16,083 nt of DNA from NCBI GenBank assembly GCA_027577415.1, contig JANBQS010000521.1, forward strand, positions 1 through 16,083, in the 5' to 3' direction. The DNA is from Coemansia sp. RSA 922 (lineage: Eukaryota > Kickxellomycota > Kickxellomycetes > Kickxellales > Kickxellaceae). Shown piece by piece: positions 6,954-16,074 of this stretch. The notes under the pieces were generated by a model. It did no database searches and had not been told where the DNA came from. It saw nothing but the letters and a program-made list of their open reading frames with translations. A program made the translations under genes and the position numbers. The stretch's first letter is position 1. Each line of letters opens with the position of its first letter.

Positions 6954-9900
6954 ATGACTGTTATTCCTCTGGCACTGGCAAAGGCGCTTTCAGACAAGCT
7001 GTATGACAAGCAACGAGCAGCTACGCATAAAATAGAGCGACTAGTTTTGGATGCCTTGGACGCAGACGATGAGACGTTAATATACCAAGTAATAGCAGAA
7101 TTGGCTACAGACTACGCAACGTCCGAAAAAGAAGCCTCACGCATCGGCGGACTCGTCGCTTTGGCGGCAACGGCAGTAGCGCTCACGCACATAAACATCC
7201 GACCGTTCCTCCCGCACATGGTGCCGCCCATGGTATCAGCGCTATCGGACGGCGAGAGTAAAGTGCGGTACTTTGCGTGCGAGTCGCTTTACAATGTGGC
7301 GAAAGTTAGCCGTGGGCATATTCTGCGTTGGTTTAACGATATTTTTGATGGGCTTGCGAGAGTTACTGCTGATTCGGTCAAGACTGTCAAGGACGGGGCT
7401 GATTACTTGGATCGCTTGGTCAAAGATATTGTCGCTGAACAGGCGGCCACCTGTCTCGACTGGTATGAAAGCGTTGCTGAAGGCGACATGGACGTTGTCC
7501 CTCGGCCTCATCATGGTCCCCGGTTAGCGTTTTCCTTGGACCGGCTCGTGCCCCTTTTGTCCGAGCGTATGCACACATACAAGCCGTCTACGCGACTATA
7601 CCTGATCGAGTGGGTCCGGGTATTGGACTCTGTACCTGGTCTGGATCTGATAACGTATCTGCCCGAGTTTCTCGACGGGCTGATCCGGTTTCTCAGCGAC
7701 CCAAGCGACGACGTTCGTAATAAGACTCAGAGCCTGCTGGGCGAGCTCTTGAGCGAGATTAGAGAGTGCGTGGAGATGCAGGGACTCACCGAGGAGGAGG
7801 AGGTTTTGCCGCTGGCTAGACGCATGCGGTCAAGCACCGTGCAGAGCGATGTGTATGGGTCGTCGTCGAGACGTCCGTCGCGTGCGCCGTCGGCTGCCAG
7901 TATCCCGCCATCGACTCGGTTGGGCGCCTCGACATCGGTGACGCACCACCATCACTATCATCGGCCGGGGAGCCGGCTCGGCGGGAGCTCGGAGATGAAC
8001 CTGTCGACGGTATCGCTGATGACGTCAGCACTGGTGACTGGGGCGGGCGTGGATGAGGTGCGGATGGCGGCGCGGCGCAAAAAGATCCGCATGGACCGGC
8101 AGTCGGGGCTGCTGGTGCCTGGCGTGGCGATTGACTTTGCGCGGTGCGTGGACATCCTCGTCCCGCACCTCGAGTCCAACGACCAGGAGATCCAAGGCCT
8201 GGCGTTGGGCTGGATTTATCAGTTCACTTGGCTGTGCCCCGATGTTATGGTCAGAGGCGTGCCGAGGCTTGTCAATGCTGTGCTGCCGTCGGTGTCGCAT
8301 CCGATGCCCGCGCTGAGGCATACGGCGGAGGACGTCAGCCAGCAGCTGTACGATTTGGTCGCCGATGCTGCTGATCCGCGGCAGCGCACTGAGGCGGTGA
8401 GCAAGCCGGCTGTTGCTGCTAGTGTGAAGCCGGCTGCTGGTGTTGCTGAGCCGGCTGTAAGTAAGCCAACTGATGCTGCTGCTGCTGAGGCTGTGAGTAA
8501 GCCGGTTGTGCCGACTACTGAGCCGACTGCTGAGCCGCGCGCTGTTTCGCCTGGCGCTGTGTCTTTGCACTCTGTTGCGTCGGCTGCCCCGCCATCGCAA
8601 ATACCAGCGCCACGGTCGCGTACTAGCTCGGTACTGCGGACGACGTCGCCGGGAATACCAGCAGTACTACCCATATCAATCGCTGATGTTTCTGTTGACA
8701 GTGCGACGATTAATCACGCAGCTGACGATGACGTTAGCGACATCGAGGAGGATCATTACGTGACTATTATCGACGAGCCGTTCAACTACGAGCACGCAGC
8801 GACTGCGATCATGGAGCTATTTGCGAAAAACGTGCATGAGCCGACAAAAGTATCTGGAATGCGCTGGCTGCTCCTCTTGCATCGCAAGGCGCCGTGGCGG
8901 ATCCTGACGCCCGAGGATATGAGCTTTCCCGTGCTGCTCAAAATGCTCAGTGACAGCAGCGAGCAAGTGGTTAAGCTGGATCTGGAGCTGTTCGCGCAGA
9001 TCTCTTTGTACTCGCAGAGTATGGATATGCCGTCGTACTTGACTCGGTTTTTGGGCAGTCTCCTGCAGATGTTTGCTACTGACCGCGTACTACTCGAAAC
9101 CCGTGCTGCACTGATGGTTCGCCAGCTGTGTGTCGTGTTGGATCCCCAAATGGTATTCTGTCTGTTCGCCAAGCTGCTGACTATGCCGGGATTCAGTCAC
9201 CAGGCAGAGGAAGATGAGGAGGAGGAGTATGATAGCGATGGTGAGGAGGACTTGGCTGATTTGGAGTTTATCAGCGTCATGGTTCAGCACCTGAGCTGGA
9301 TCTTGGTCACTGCTCCTGAAACCGAGGGGCTGCGTCTGCTGCTGCGCGAGTATAACGCTGATCTGGTCAACCACATGCCGCCAATGCCGTCGATTCGCGA
9401 GACTATTGCCAAAGATTTGCCTGTAGTAGTGAGCCGCTCGCGTGGCATATCCTTGTCTCCGCCTGCCGACTACCACCATACTGAATCCAATCCGGCATTG
9501 GACGCGACGCAGCAAAAGCAGACGAAATTGGTCCGAGCTCCTGTCGTTCCTGCAAAGCAATCGAGTGGGCGTATGTCGGCAGGGTCCACTGGTGCGCGTA
9601 ATCGTAATAGCGTTGTCGAGTTGGATAAACCGCGGTCCAGTAGACCGGGACCGTCACAGCAGCAAAGGCGTCGGCATGCGGAGTTGGCGGCACTAGGAGT
9701 ACGTGGGCGCAATATCCTCTCGGCTTGTATGCAGCGGGTCGAGCACAGTGTGGAGCAAAGTAGGATAAGCCACGACCTATTTTGCTCACTATTCCGAGCT
9801 TGGAGTCACAACCCAGCTGCCTGTCTAACGCTCTGTCTATTATCGCAGCACTACGCTGTCGGCTCTGAGCTTATCTCGGTATTTGGCCAATTGACGCAAG

Positions 9901-10538
9901 ACTTGACTGTGAGTTTTCTCGTGCAACTCGACAAATTGGTGCAGCTTATAGAGTCGCCCGTATTCACCTATCTGCGGCTGCAGTTGCTTGATCCTTCCAA
10001 GCATCCGGAGCTTATACGGGCGCTATACGGGCTATTGATGATGCTTCCTCAGAGTTCGGCATTTGCCATATTGCGTAATAGGCTTAGTACTGTGGCTATG
10101 GTGCCCTTTGGTCTACAGCAGCATCCGGTCAGAGTGAATCAAGTGACGGGCGGGGATCAGCAGCAGCAAATTCATTATCATTATCACGCGCAACCACGAG
10201 AATCGGACACTGAGGTTAATTGCTCTGGTCTGCTGAGCAGCGCAACGGGCGTGGCACCAGCTGATCTCAGCGAGCTCCTTCGGCTTTTGACTGTTCTTGC
10301 TACTACGCAGCCCTTGGGCGATCACCATCATCGTCCTGTTCCTAGCGCTTTGGGGCTTTTGCAGCAGGTCGACGAGTTTCAGCAACAGCAAGTGGATTCT
10401 TCTGGTACTACTGAGCAAGAGGATGTTGCTGAACAGAAACCTGTTGTCTCCTTTGCTGATACTCACGGACTCGTCGATGAGTATCGCTCGGTTCGTCGCA
10501 GATATGCCCGTGCTCTGGCGCGCCACCAGTCACGCTGA
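6954..10538 (+). CDS. VAC14: Vac14, scaffold of the Fab1/PIKfyve-Fig4 PI(3,5)P2 complex (1194 aa)
   Basis: Vac14 is a HEAT-repeat scaffold on the vacuole/endosome membrane. It holds the PI3P 5-kinase Fab1 and the phosphatase Fig4 together and so controls PI(3,5)P2. The N-terminus (ALAKALSDKLYDKQRAATH) matches the family start, which fixes the ATG at 6954. The Vac14/Fab1-binding region spans about 63-162 (RIGGLVALAATAVAL ... KVRYFACESLYNVAKV ... DGADYLDRLVKDIV). The Fig4-binding region is about 937-1050, with SHNPAACLTLCLLSQHY, LDKLVQLIESPVFTYLRLQL and LLMMLPQSSAFAILRNRL. The protein is longer than yeast (about 880) and human (about 780) Vac14. The extra length lies in disordered spacers: a Ser/Arg/His stretch near 295-345, an Ala/Pro/Val spacer at 475-600 with three VSKP repeats, an acidic patch near 752-772, a basic Ser-rich stretch near 850-920, and a Gln/His-rich tail after 1050. 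It is one open frame without introns. AATAAA lies four bases after the stop. Confidence 0.95.
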   Translation: MTVIPLALAKALSDKLYDKQRAATHKIERLVLDALDADDETLIYQVIAELATDYATSEKEASRIGGLVALAATAVALTHINIRPFLPHMVPPMVSALSDGESKVRYFACESLYNVAKVSRGHILRWFNDIFDGLARVTADSVKTVKDGADYLDRLVKDIVAEQAATCLDWYESVAEGDMDVVPRPHHGPRLAFSLDRLVPLLSERMHTYKPSTRLYLIEWVRVLDSVPGLDLITYLPEFLDGLIRFLSDPSDDVRNKTQSLLGELLSEIRECVEMQGLTEEEEVLPLARRMRSSTVQSDVYGSSSRRPSRAPSAASIPPSTRLGASTSVTHHHHYHRPGSRLGGSSEMNLSTVSLMTSALVTGAGVDEVRMAARRKKIRMDRQSGLLVPGVAIDFARCVDILVPHLESNDQEIQGLALGWIYQFTWLCPDVMVRGVPRLVNAVLPSVSHPMPALRHTAEDVSQQLYDLVADAADPRQRTEAVSKPAVAASVKPAAGVAEPAVSKPTDAAAAEAVSKPVVPTTEPTAEPRAVSPGAVSLHSVASAAPPSQIPAPRSRTSSVLRTTSPGIPAVLPISIADVSVDSATINHAADDDVSDIEEDHYVTIIDEPFNYEHAATAIMELFAKNVHEPTKVSGMRWLLLLHRKAPWRILTPEDMSFPVLLKMLSDSSEQVVKLDLELFAQISLYSQSMDMPSYLTRFLGSLLQMFATDRVLLETRAALMVRQLCVVLDPQMVFCLFAKLLTMPGFSHQAEEDEEEEYDSDGEEDLADLEFISVMVQHLSWILVTAPETEGLRLLLREYNADLVNHMPPMPSIRETIAKDLPVVVSRSRGISLSPPADYHHTESNPALDATQQKQTKLVRAPVVPAKQSSGRMSAGSTGARNRNSVVELDKPRSSRPGPSQQQRRRHAELAALGVRGRNILSACMQRVEHSVEQSRISHDLFCSLFRAWSHNPAACLTLCLLSQHYAVGSELISVFGQLTQDLTVSFLVQLDKLVQLIESPVFTYLRLQLLDPSKHPELIRALYGLLMMLPQSSAFAILRNRLSTVAMVPFGLQQHPVRVNQVTGGDQQQQIHYHYHAQPRESDTEVNCSGLLSSATGVAPADLSELLRLLTVLATTQPLGDHHHRPVPSALGLLQQVDEFQQQQVDSSGTTEQEDVAEQKPVVSFADTHGLVDEYRSVRRRYARALARHQSR

Positions 10539-10688
10539 CAAAATAAATCATCACATGGTACACAAAAAAATTGAACAATTTTTTTCTTTCATATTCTTCC
10601 GCCTGTTACTGCACATTTTGCTTTATTAATAATGCACAGACGCAAAGACCACACACATATATTTCTTGAACTATATATTTATTTTATT
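10539..10688 (+). promoter_or_regulatory. VAC14 3' end and glucoamylase promoter
   Basis: This 150-base AT-rich gap lies between two genes on the same strand. AATAAA at 10542-10547 is a likely polyadenylation signal for VAC14, directly after its stop. CATATAT (10667-10672) and TATATAT (10672-10678) precede the preferred glucoamylase start at 10689. An in-frame upstream ATG at 10632 is discussed under the glucoamylase. Confidence 0.45.
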
Positions 10689-12146
10689 ATGTTGTTTTGT
10701 ACTACTGCTATCCTAGCTTTTTTGCTGGCTGTTGCGAGTGGCCTAGTTGGCCACCAGCAGCATTATTTTCAGCAGCATCAGTCTGCTTTCGAGTCTCTGT
10801 CATTTTGGATCAACGAGCAGAGCCAGTACGCGCAGTCGCGTATTCTGGCTAATATCGCGCCGTTTGCCGATGACCCATCAGCAATGGCAGGGGCAGTCTG
10901 TGCATCGCCATCTCGCTCCCATCCTGACTACTATTACGCGTGGACGCGCGATTCCGCTCTGGTAATGGGCGAGATACTAAACTGGCTCGAACAAGACAGT
11001 TCTAATAGTCGGCAATTGAATATCGTGCTTGATAACTACGTCGCTTTTACTCGGCACATTCAGGCAACGGATAGTCGGTTGGGAGAGGCAAAATTTAACA
11101 TGGATGGTAGTCCGTTTACTGGTAGTTGGTGTAATGCTCAGACTGACGGCCCTGCTATTCGCGCACTAGTGTTAATTAGACTCGCTGAACATCGCAGGGA
11201 TTTTAATGTGGGGCTGTTATTCGGATTGATTCGTGTCGACCTTGATTATATCTCTGGTGTGTGGTGGCAGAATTCTCATTGTGATATTTGGGAAGAGTCT
11301 CGCGGTCTTCATTTCTATACTGCTATGGCTCAACACCGCGCACTACGAGCTGGCACTTTGCTGGCGCTTCGACTAGGCGATATTGATGCTAGTCAAAAGT
11401 ACTCTGGGGTTGCTGATCAAATCGAAACTCTATTATTGCCGCGATTCAGTAATAACGGGTCTCACGTATTGACTACTATCGAGTGGTCGGGTGGACTGAG
11501 TACAAAGACTAGTAACCTCGATACGCAGGTTTTACTCGCCTCGCTACATTACTCTACTAATGGTGTTTATTCGGTGGGGTCGTCTGAAATGGTTTCTACT
11601 GTTTTGGCTATTCTGCGTCGCTTCGAGCACATGTACGATATAAACCGAGTACCTAATACAGATATCAATGGTATATCGGTTCCTATTGGCGTGGCCGTTG
11701 GAAGGTACCCCGAGGACGTGTATAATGGCGTTGGTACGTCGCTAGGTAACCCTTGGTCGCTTGTGACGTCGGCTTTGGCTGAGTATCATTACCGCTTGGC
11801 TTTGGCGTATGCTGATATGGAGTACTTTATTGTCAGCTCCGAGCTTGTTGCTTTGCTTAATTGGACGGCTCCGTATATCCGAGGCAATACTGAGCAAATT
11901 TACTCGCTTCAGGCTATGGTTTCCAAAGGCGACAGGGAGTTCCGCGGCCTGTTGTCGTATTTACTGGCGGCGGGTGACCTGTATATGGCGCGTGTCGCTC
12001 GTCATACTGGCCGCGATCATACTATGAACGAGCAATGGAATATGTATACTGGATACGGTCGTGGAGCCATACACCTGACGTGGAGCTACGCAGCACACAC
12101 ATCGGCAGCACGAGCAAGGTCAAAACTAGTATCAATAATATATTAA
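10689..12146 (+). CDS. Secreted glucoamylase, glycoside hydrolase family 15 (485 aa)
   Basis: It releases glucose from the non-reducing ends of starch or glycogen (alpha-1,4, more slowly alpha-1,6). From the start at 10689 the protein begins with a clean signal peptide (MLFCTTAILAFLLAVASGLVG), cleaved near residue 20-21, and then holds only the (alpha/alpha)6-barrel catalytic domain. Visible active-site blocks are DYYYAWTRDSALV (R87, D88), GEAKFNMDGSPFTGSW, WEES with the general acid E202, AVGRYPEDVYNG, and NEQW with the general base E448, then LTWSYAAHTSAA. N-glycosylation sequons include NGS and NWT. There is no CBM20 or CBM21 starch-binding module, unlike Aspergillus or Rhizopus enzymes, so soluble glucans or glycogen are likely substrates. 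An in-frame ATG at 10632 would add 19 residues beginning MHRRKDHTH and could make a longer signal anchor; 10689 is preferred for the signal peptide. AATAAA overlaps the stop. Confidence 0.92.
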   Translation: MLFCTTAILAFLLAVASGLVGHQQHYFQQHQSAFESLSFWINEQSQYAQSRILANIAPFADDPSAMAGAVCASPSRSHPDYYYAWTRDSALVMGEILNWLEQDSSNSRQLNIVLDNYVAFTRHIQATDSRLGEAKFNMDGSPFTGSWCNAQTDGPAIRALVLIRLAEHRRDFNVGLLFGLIRVDLDYISGVWWQNSHCDIWEESRGLHFYTAMAQHRALRAGTLLALRLGDIDASQKYSGVADQIETLLLPRFSNNGSHVLTTIEWSGGLSTKTSNLDTQVLLASLHYSTNGVYSVGSSEMVSTVLAILRRFEHMYDINRVPNTDINGISVPIGVAVGRYPEDVYNGVGTSLGNPWSLVTSALAEYHYRLALAYADMEYFIVSSELVALLNWTAPYIRGNTEQIYSLQAMVSKGDREFRGLLSYLLAAGDLYMARVARHTGRDHTMNEQWNMYTGYGRGAIHLTWSYAAHTSAARARSKLVSIIY

Positions 12147-12156
12147 ATAAATACGT
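12146..12156. terminator. Ten-base convergent spacer with AATAAA overlapping the stop codon
   Basis: The glucoamylase stop TAA (12144-12146) and the kinase stop (12157-12159, minus strand) are 10 bases apart. AATAAA at 12146-12151 starts within the stop codon. Each 3' UTR must run into the other gene's coding region. Confidence 0.6.
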
Positions 12157-15100
12157 TTAGCATACGGTTATAAGAGGATCGGCAGCAGGACGTGGATCAA
12201 ATTTTTCTGGAACAAGAGCTGGTAGTGCGGCGACCATACGAAGCAAAAACATTTTAAAGAGAGAGAATTTACCCTTGTGTCCTGTCATCCTATCAACTAA
12301 TAGGGCGTATCGTGGGTGACGCATATTTCCGGGTCCACTGACTCGTACTAATTCGATGCGTACTGAACAGCTATAGTACTCTACTACTTCGGTTTCTCGC
12401 CATCTGTTGAGTGACGGCGAATATTGTGCGAATATCACGGCTGTTGCATATTTCACCGGTACTGTCGTAGTTATTTCGGGCATATCGCCCGTCGCCAGAA
12501 TGTTTTGTTGCGACATGTTCTGAGGCGATACTGGTGGTAGTGGCGGTGGAGATGGTGGAGACCGACAGTGATCCATGGTTGTAGCAGCTTCTGATAAATG
12601 TGGATGGACAATAGTCAACGTACTGTGTTGCTGCCGATCACGAATCTGTCTGCTTGACGCCTTTGCACGTAACTGAGTCAACCGTCTACGAGTCGTGTCA
12701 TTAGCTCTATCACTGTTCTGCTCAAGCTGTGTCGGCTTGGAGAACATGCCGTGGATCAGCGACCGAAGATTACTCGCTTGCGACTGGCCAACCACCACTT
12801 GCGGCTCGGCATTGGGAGGAGACATGGGGACGTAGGCGGACGATACCATGGCGGCGATAGTTTTGAGTGGGAATACGCTGGTATCCAATGCCTTTTGCAT
12901 AGGCATGCGCTGAGTCTCGACGAACGTGTGCGTGATCTCGTGTAATTTAAGCAAGGACGATACTAGCCCCAGTACTTCCTCCGCCGGTAGACTAGACAGC
13001 TCGCTAGGCAGTGTTATGCGATCGTGCAGTTCCTCCAATGTCCCAATACAACGGACGCGAGGCTCGTTCGTAAGCGTCTGGTGCGTACTACTGACAGTAT
13101 CGCGGATACGACTCGACCTCAAACGCTTTCTACCCGTATTAGTCGGCGGTCCGGCACTAAGCGGCTGCATATAGGCTGGTTGTACGACAGAGTCGGCTAT
13201 ATCGGCGATACGCGACTGCTGCTTAGACGGAGGCAATGTAGCAGCACTGGCATTAACTACGCTGCCGCCAACAAGACTGCCAGTCATAGAGACCAAATGA
13301 CTGATCTGAGTAGTCAACCGATCGATCAACGTCTGACTCTTTGCCGGCTCGGCCAAGTCGCGTAATCCACCACATCCATAAGTACTAGCAGCCAACTGCG
13401 ACGAACTAGAAAGCGTCGTTGACAGGCCACTGGGCTCGGTAGCGGGTAATTCCAAGTAGTATCGGCGCATACTAATCTGCTGTAACACCAGCGCGTAAAC
13501 AGAAACGACAGGCGAGTTAGGTACTTCGATGAGCGTGGTCTGAGAATTGAGCTCCGACAGGGCGCTTGGCCACTGATGCGCGGCCGCGCCCTGATTCACA
13601 CCCAAAGTAGGCGCTTTACTGGTACTTTTGCTACCCGCTGACATTGCCACTTCCAATAGACGCATGACTTCGTCGAGACTGCGGTCCAAGCACGTAGCTA
13701 CTTCGCGCGCAATGACTCGGTTAATACTGGGACCAGGCAGTAATAACGTGCGACGGTCGTGGATAGCGTCAGTAAGCGCATAAGGGTGGCGTGAGCAGCA
13801 AGTGCCGGGGGCAGGTACTAGGCTGGGGATTGGTTCGCATGATGCTGCAAACGACAAGCTGCCGGCGGGACCCCCCTTCTCACTACTGACCAGCCACTCG
13901 TGCTGCAGCACGCCCTGCATAGTGATGCGGCGCTTGGAGCTGGGCTCAAGCATCTTGACCAAGAGATCCTGCAAGGAACGGCTCATCGTAGGACGAAGTG
14001 CGAAATCACCAGCCATGATTTTGTCAAAGTTCCTGATCTGCGCAGGGTCCTCAAACGGAAACTGTCCAGTCATCATGACGTACAGCAGCACGCCCAATGA
14101 CCATACGTCGATCTCAGGGCCCACATACGCGTCGCCACGCAGTATCTCCGGCGCCGTATAAGGCAGGCTGCCGCAGAACGTTTCCATCAAAGACGTGCCG
14201 TCGAAAAAGTTCGCCAGGCCAAAGTCGATTATCTTGACACGCCCGTCGAACACCGACGCTACGCGGTAGTCGACTGGCGGCGGTGAGCATACTCCGGTCC
14301 CCAATGCCTCGTCGCCTCGCTTGCCCGATGTAGTGGCGCTGGCGCTGCGATGCAAATTGGCCAATGAGCGTTGGCTAGCAGCAGCCATTGTAGCTGATGC
14401 GCCTCGACCGAGCAAGGGCCACGCGTCTTGTGCCTCGTCGGCATAGTCGATAAGCACATTTTCAAGCTTGATATCGCGGTGAATGACCGAGTACTGGTGG
14501 CAGAAGCGAATAGTCTCGACAACAGGCTTGAACACCGCACGCGCCTCCCTCTCACTCAGCCCACTCGACCCGACTCTTTCAGCGAGAGTGACGCCGTTGA
14601 CATAGGCGTAGAACAAGTAGAAATGCGTATCGGTTACCCGAAAATCATGCAATGGCACGATATGCGGATGCAACTGGCCCAAGATAGCAGCCAAATTAGC
14701 CTCTCTCACTACGCGACGATCCAATGTCTTGGCCTTGCGGTACTCGGCATGTCCTCGGCGGTGCTTGTGTGGCGGATAGCGCTTGATAATCTTGACGGCG
14801 AATTGCTCGGCTGTCAGCGCCGACCGCATGAGCTTTACTTTGCCGTAGCTGCCCTGCCCCAATGTGCGTAGGATTTCAAATTCTCCTAGTGGCGTGTTGA
14901 GAAGGAACTGCCGCGACCGAGAGCTCTTCAGCGATACGGCTATTGGCGCATATCCGAGCCCAATGTTGCTGCTATCGACTGGCGCTGATGCAGTGCTAGG
15001 TGGCTGCCCGTGGTGTGTGGGCGAGCGCTTGAGCCGACTGGTAGTAGTGGTAGTGGATGGTGGTGGCCGACGAGTAGAGATGTTGAGCGTACCAGCTCTA

Positions 15101-16074
15101 CGAACACGAGGCGTAGTAGCTTCCAGCTGCTGCTGCTGTTGAGATGCTGGAGGCAATGCCGCGGTGAGTTCGGCCGCAGAAACATGAGACATTGGGATAA
15201 TAGCATTGTCATCACATGGTTGAGCAACACTCGCTTGGTTGTCGGGCTGAGTAGATTCGATTGCGCTGATTTCGTTAAGCACATCAGCACTAGGACGACG
15301 TCTCAGCAGCTTGAGCTTGTGGCGATTAGACGATATCACCGTCGTAGCACGACGCAATCCGCCCATGATACGCTGCTTAGTGCCGTCAAAGTCAGATTTA
15401 GGCGCAGTAGTCGTCGCTGGCGTCATTGGTCGATCAACAAATGTGTCAATCAGTGCGCCAACAGCAGTGACATCCAAGAGCGGTTGGAACATGAGACTAC
15501 GACGGCGCTGAGGACTCTCCATGACACCCGACGACGACCACCTACGAGCAATAGGAACGCCAACGACCATATCAGGATCCGCAGCTGCTGATGGGACAGC
15601 GATATCAGGATCAGCTACTACTCGGGTAGGTGAGTCCTCGTCGCTCTCAATAACATTGCCCGCAGTAGTAGGCAATTCCGCCTTGGCTTTGTTGTTGCTG
15701 TCGGACCACTGTAGCTCCACGCCAAACGAGGCCAGTGGCGATGGAAGCTTGGGCAATGGCAGATTGAACTTGTCAACAGGCGACCCGCGACTCGTCTGTC
15801 TGGCGGCCACCTCAGTCGCTCTAGGAACAGTATCGGGTCGGCGAACATGTGCGTGAATCAAATGCCGAAGAGACTTGCGCTTGACCTGAGACTGAATACG
15901 AGGAGGCGGAGTCTTTAGAGTCTTTTCGTCGATATCATGAACAGGTGGCCGATTGAGCATCGATAGGCTGATACTAAACTCTAGTCGAGTACCCAAACCA
16001 TCGCCCGAAAACAAAGGCGCAGCAGCGGAGTTGCCATTAACTGTTGTTTCATTGGCGGCGTAATTGTCAGACAT
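12157..16074 (-). CDS. KIN1: Kin1/PAR-1-type serine/threonine protein kinase with KA1-like C-terminus (1305 aa)
   Basis: A CAMKL-group kinase of the Kin1/MARK/PAR-1 type, linked in other fungi to polarity, exocytosis and cell-wall control at the plasma membrane. Residues 1-395 are basic and Ser/Pro-rich, with a short Gln run near 312-316. The kinase domain spans about 399-728: glycine loop GQGSYG (406-411), K428 in FAVKIIK, E458 in RREVxREAN-like VVREAN, HRD at 532-534, DFG at 617-619, activation loop METFCGSLPYTAPE with likely T632, and DVWSLG. The basic insert between K428 and E458 is typical of Kin1. After the domain, SINRVIAREVATCLD with DEVMRLLEVA (783-810) fits the UBA-like segment, and SPVVSVYALVLQQ (854-866) fits the conserved SxYxL element of fungal Kin1. 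Residues 1231-1284 (VRIELVRVSG, DRMTGHKGKFSLFK) resemble the KA1 lipid-binding domain. A ~65-residue insert between HRD and DFG is unusual. The frame is open upstream of 16074 to the window edge, so the N-terminus could extend. Confidence 0.88.
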   Translation of the reverse strand: MSDNYAANETTVNGNSAAAPLFSGDGLGTRLEFSISLSMLNRPPVHDIDEKTLKTPPPRIQSQVKRKSLRHLIHAHVRRPDTVPRATEVAARQTSRGSPVDKFNLPLPKLPSPLASFGVELQWSDSNNKAKAELPTTAGNVIESDEDSPTRVVADPDIAVPSAAADPDMVVGVPIARRWSSSGVMESPQRRRSLMFQPLLDVTAVGALIDTFVDRPMTPATTTAPKSDFDGTKQRIMGGLRRATTVISSNRHKLKLLRRRPSADVLNEISAIESTQPDNQASVAQPCDDNAIIPMSHVSAAELTAALPPASQQQQQLEATTPRVRRAGTLNISTRRPPPSTTTTTSRLKRSPTHHGQPPSTASAPVDSSNIGLGYAPIAVSLKSSRSRQFLLNTPLGEFEILRTLGQGSYGKVKLMRSALTAEQFAVKIIKRYPPHKHRRGHAEYRKAKTLDRRVVREANLAAILGQLHPHIVPLHDFRVTDTHFYLFYAYVNGVTLAERVGSSGLSEREARAVFKPVVETIRFCHQYSVIHRDIKLENVLIDYADEAQDAWPLLGRGASATMAAASQRSLANLHRSASATTSGKRGDEALGTGVCSPPPVDYRVASVFDGRVKIIDFGLANFFDGTSLMETFCGSLPYTAPEILRGDAYVGPEIDVWSLGVLLYVMMTGQFPFEDPAQIRNFDKIMAGDFALRPTMSRSLQDLLVKMLEPSSKRRITMQGVLQHEWLVSSEKGGPAGSLSFAASCEPIPSLVPAPGTCCSRHPYALTDAIHDRRTLLLPGPSINRVIAREVATCLDRSLDEVMRLLEVAMSAGSKSTSKAPTLGVNQGAAAHQWPSALSELNSQTTLIEVPNSPVVSVYALVLQQISMRRYYLELPATEPSGLSTTLSSSSQLAASTYGCGGLRDLAEPAKSQTLIDRLTTQISHLVSMTGSLVGGSVVNASAATLPPSKQQSRIADIADSVVQPAYMQPLSAGPPTNTGRKRLRSSRIRDTVSSTHQTLTNEPRVRCIGTLEELHDRITLPSELSSLPAEEVLGLVSSLLKLHEITHTFVETQRMPMQKALDTSVFPLKTIAAMVSSAYVPMSPPNAEPQVVVGQSQASNLRSLIHGMFSKPTQLEQNSDRANDTTRRRLTQLRAKASSRQIRDRQQHSTLTIVHPHLSEAATTMDHCRSPPSPPPLPPVSPQNMSQQNILATGDMPEITTTVPVKYATAVIFAQYSPSLNRWRETEVVEYYSCSVRIELVRVSGPGNMRHPRYALLVDRMTGHKGKFSLFKMFLLRMVAALPALVPEKFDPRPAADPLITVC

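Noticed and set aside
8025..8600. 191-codon minus-strand ORF antisense to VAC14
   Set aside because: Ser/Arg-rich shadow of the Ala/Pro spacer and HEAT coding region, with no recognisable motif.
8457..8747. Possible intron in VAC14 starting at GTAAGTAAG (8457)
   Set aside because: The donor match is strong, but the better branch/acceptor pairs (CAG ending 8701, TTAG ending 8737) give lengths that break the frame. The ORF is open throughout, so the match reflects Val-Ser-Lys codons. An exitron cannot be fully excluded without RNA-seq.
15010..15591. 193-codon plus-strand ORF antisense to KIN1
   Set aside because: A shadow of the GC-rich Ser-rich N-terminal coding region of the kinase; Arg/Ser-rich with no domain.
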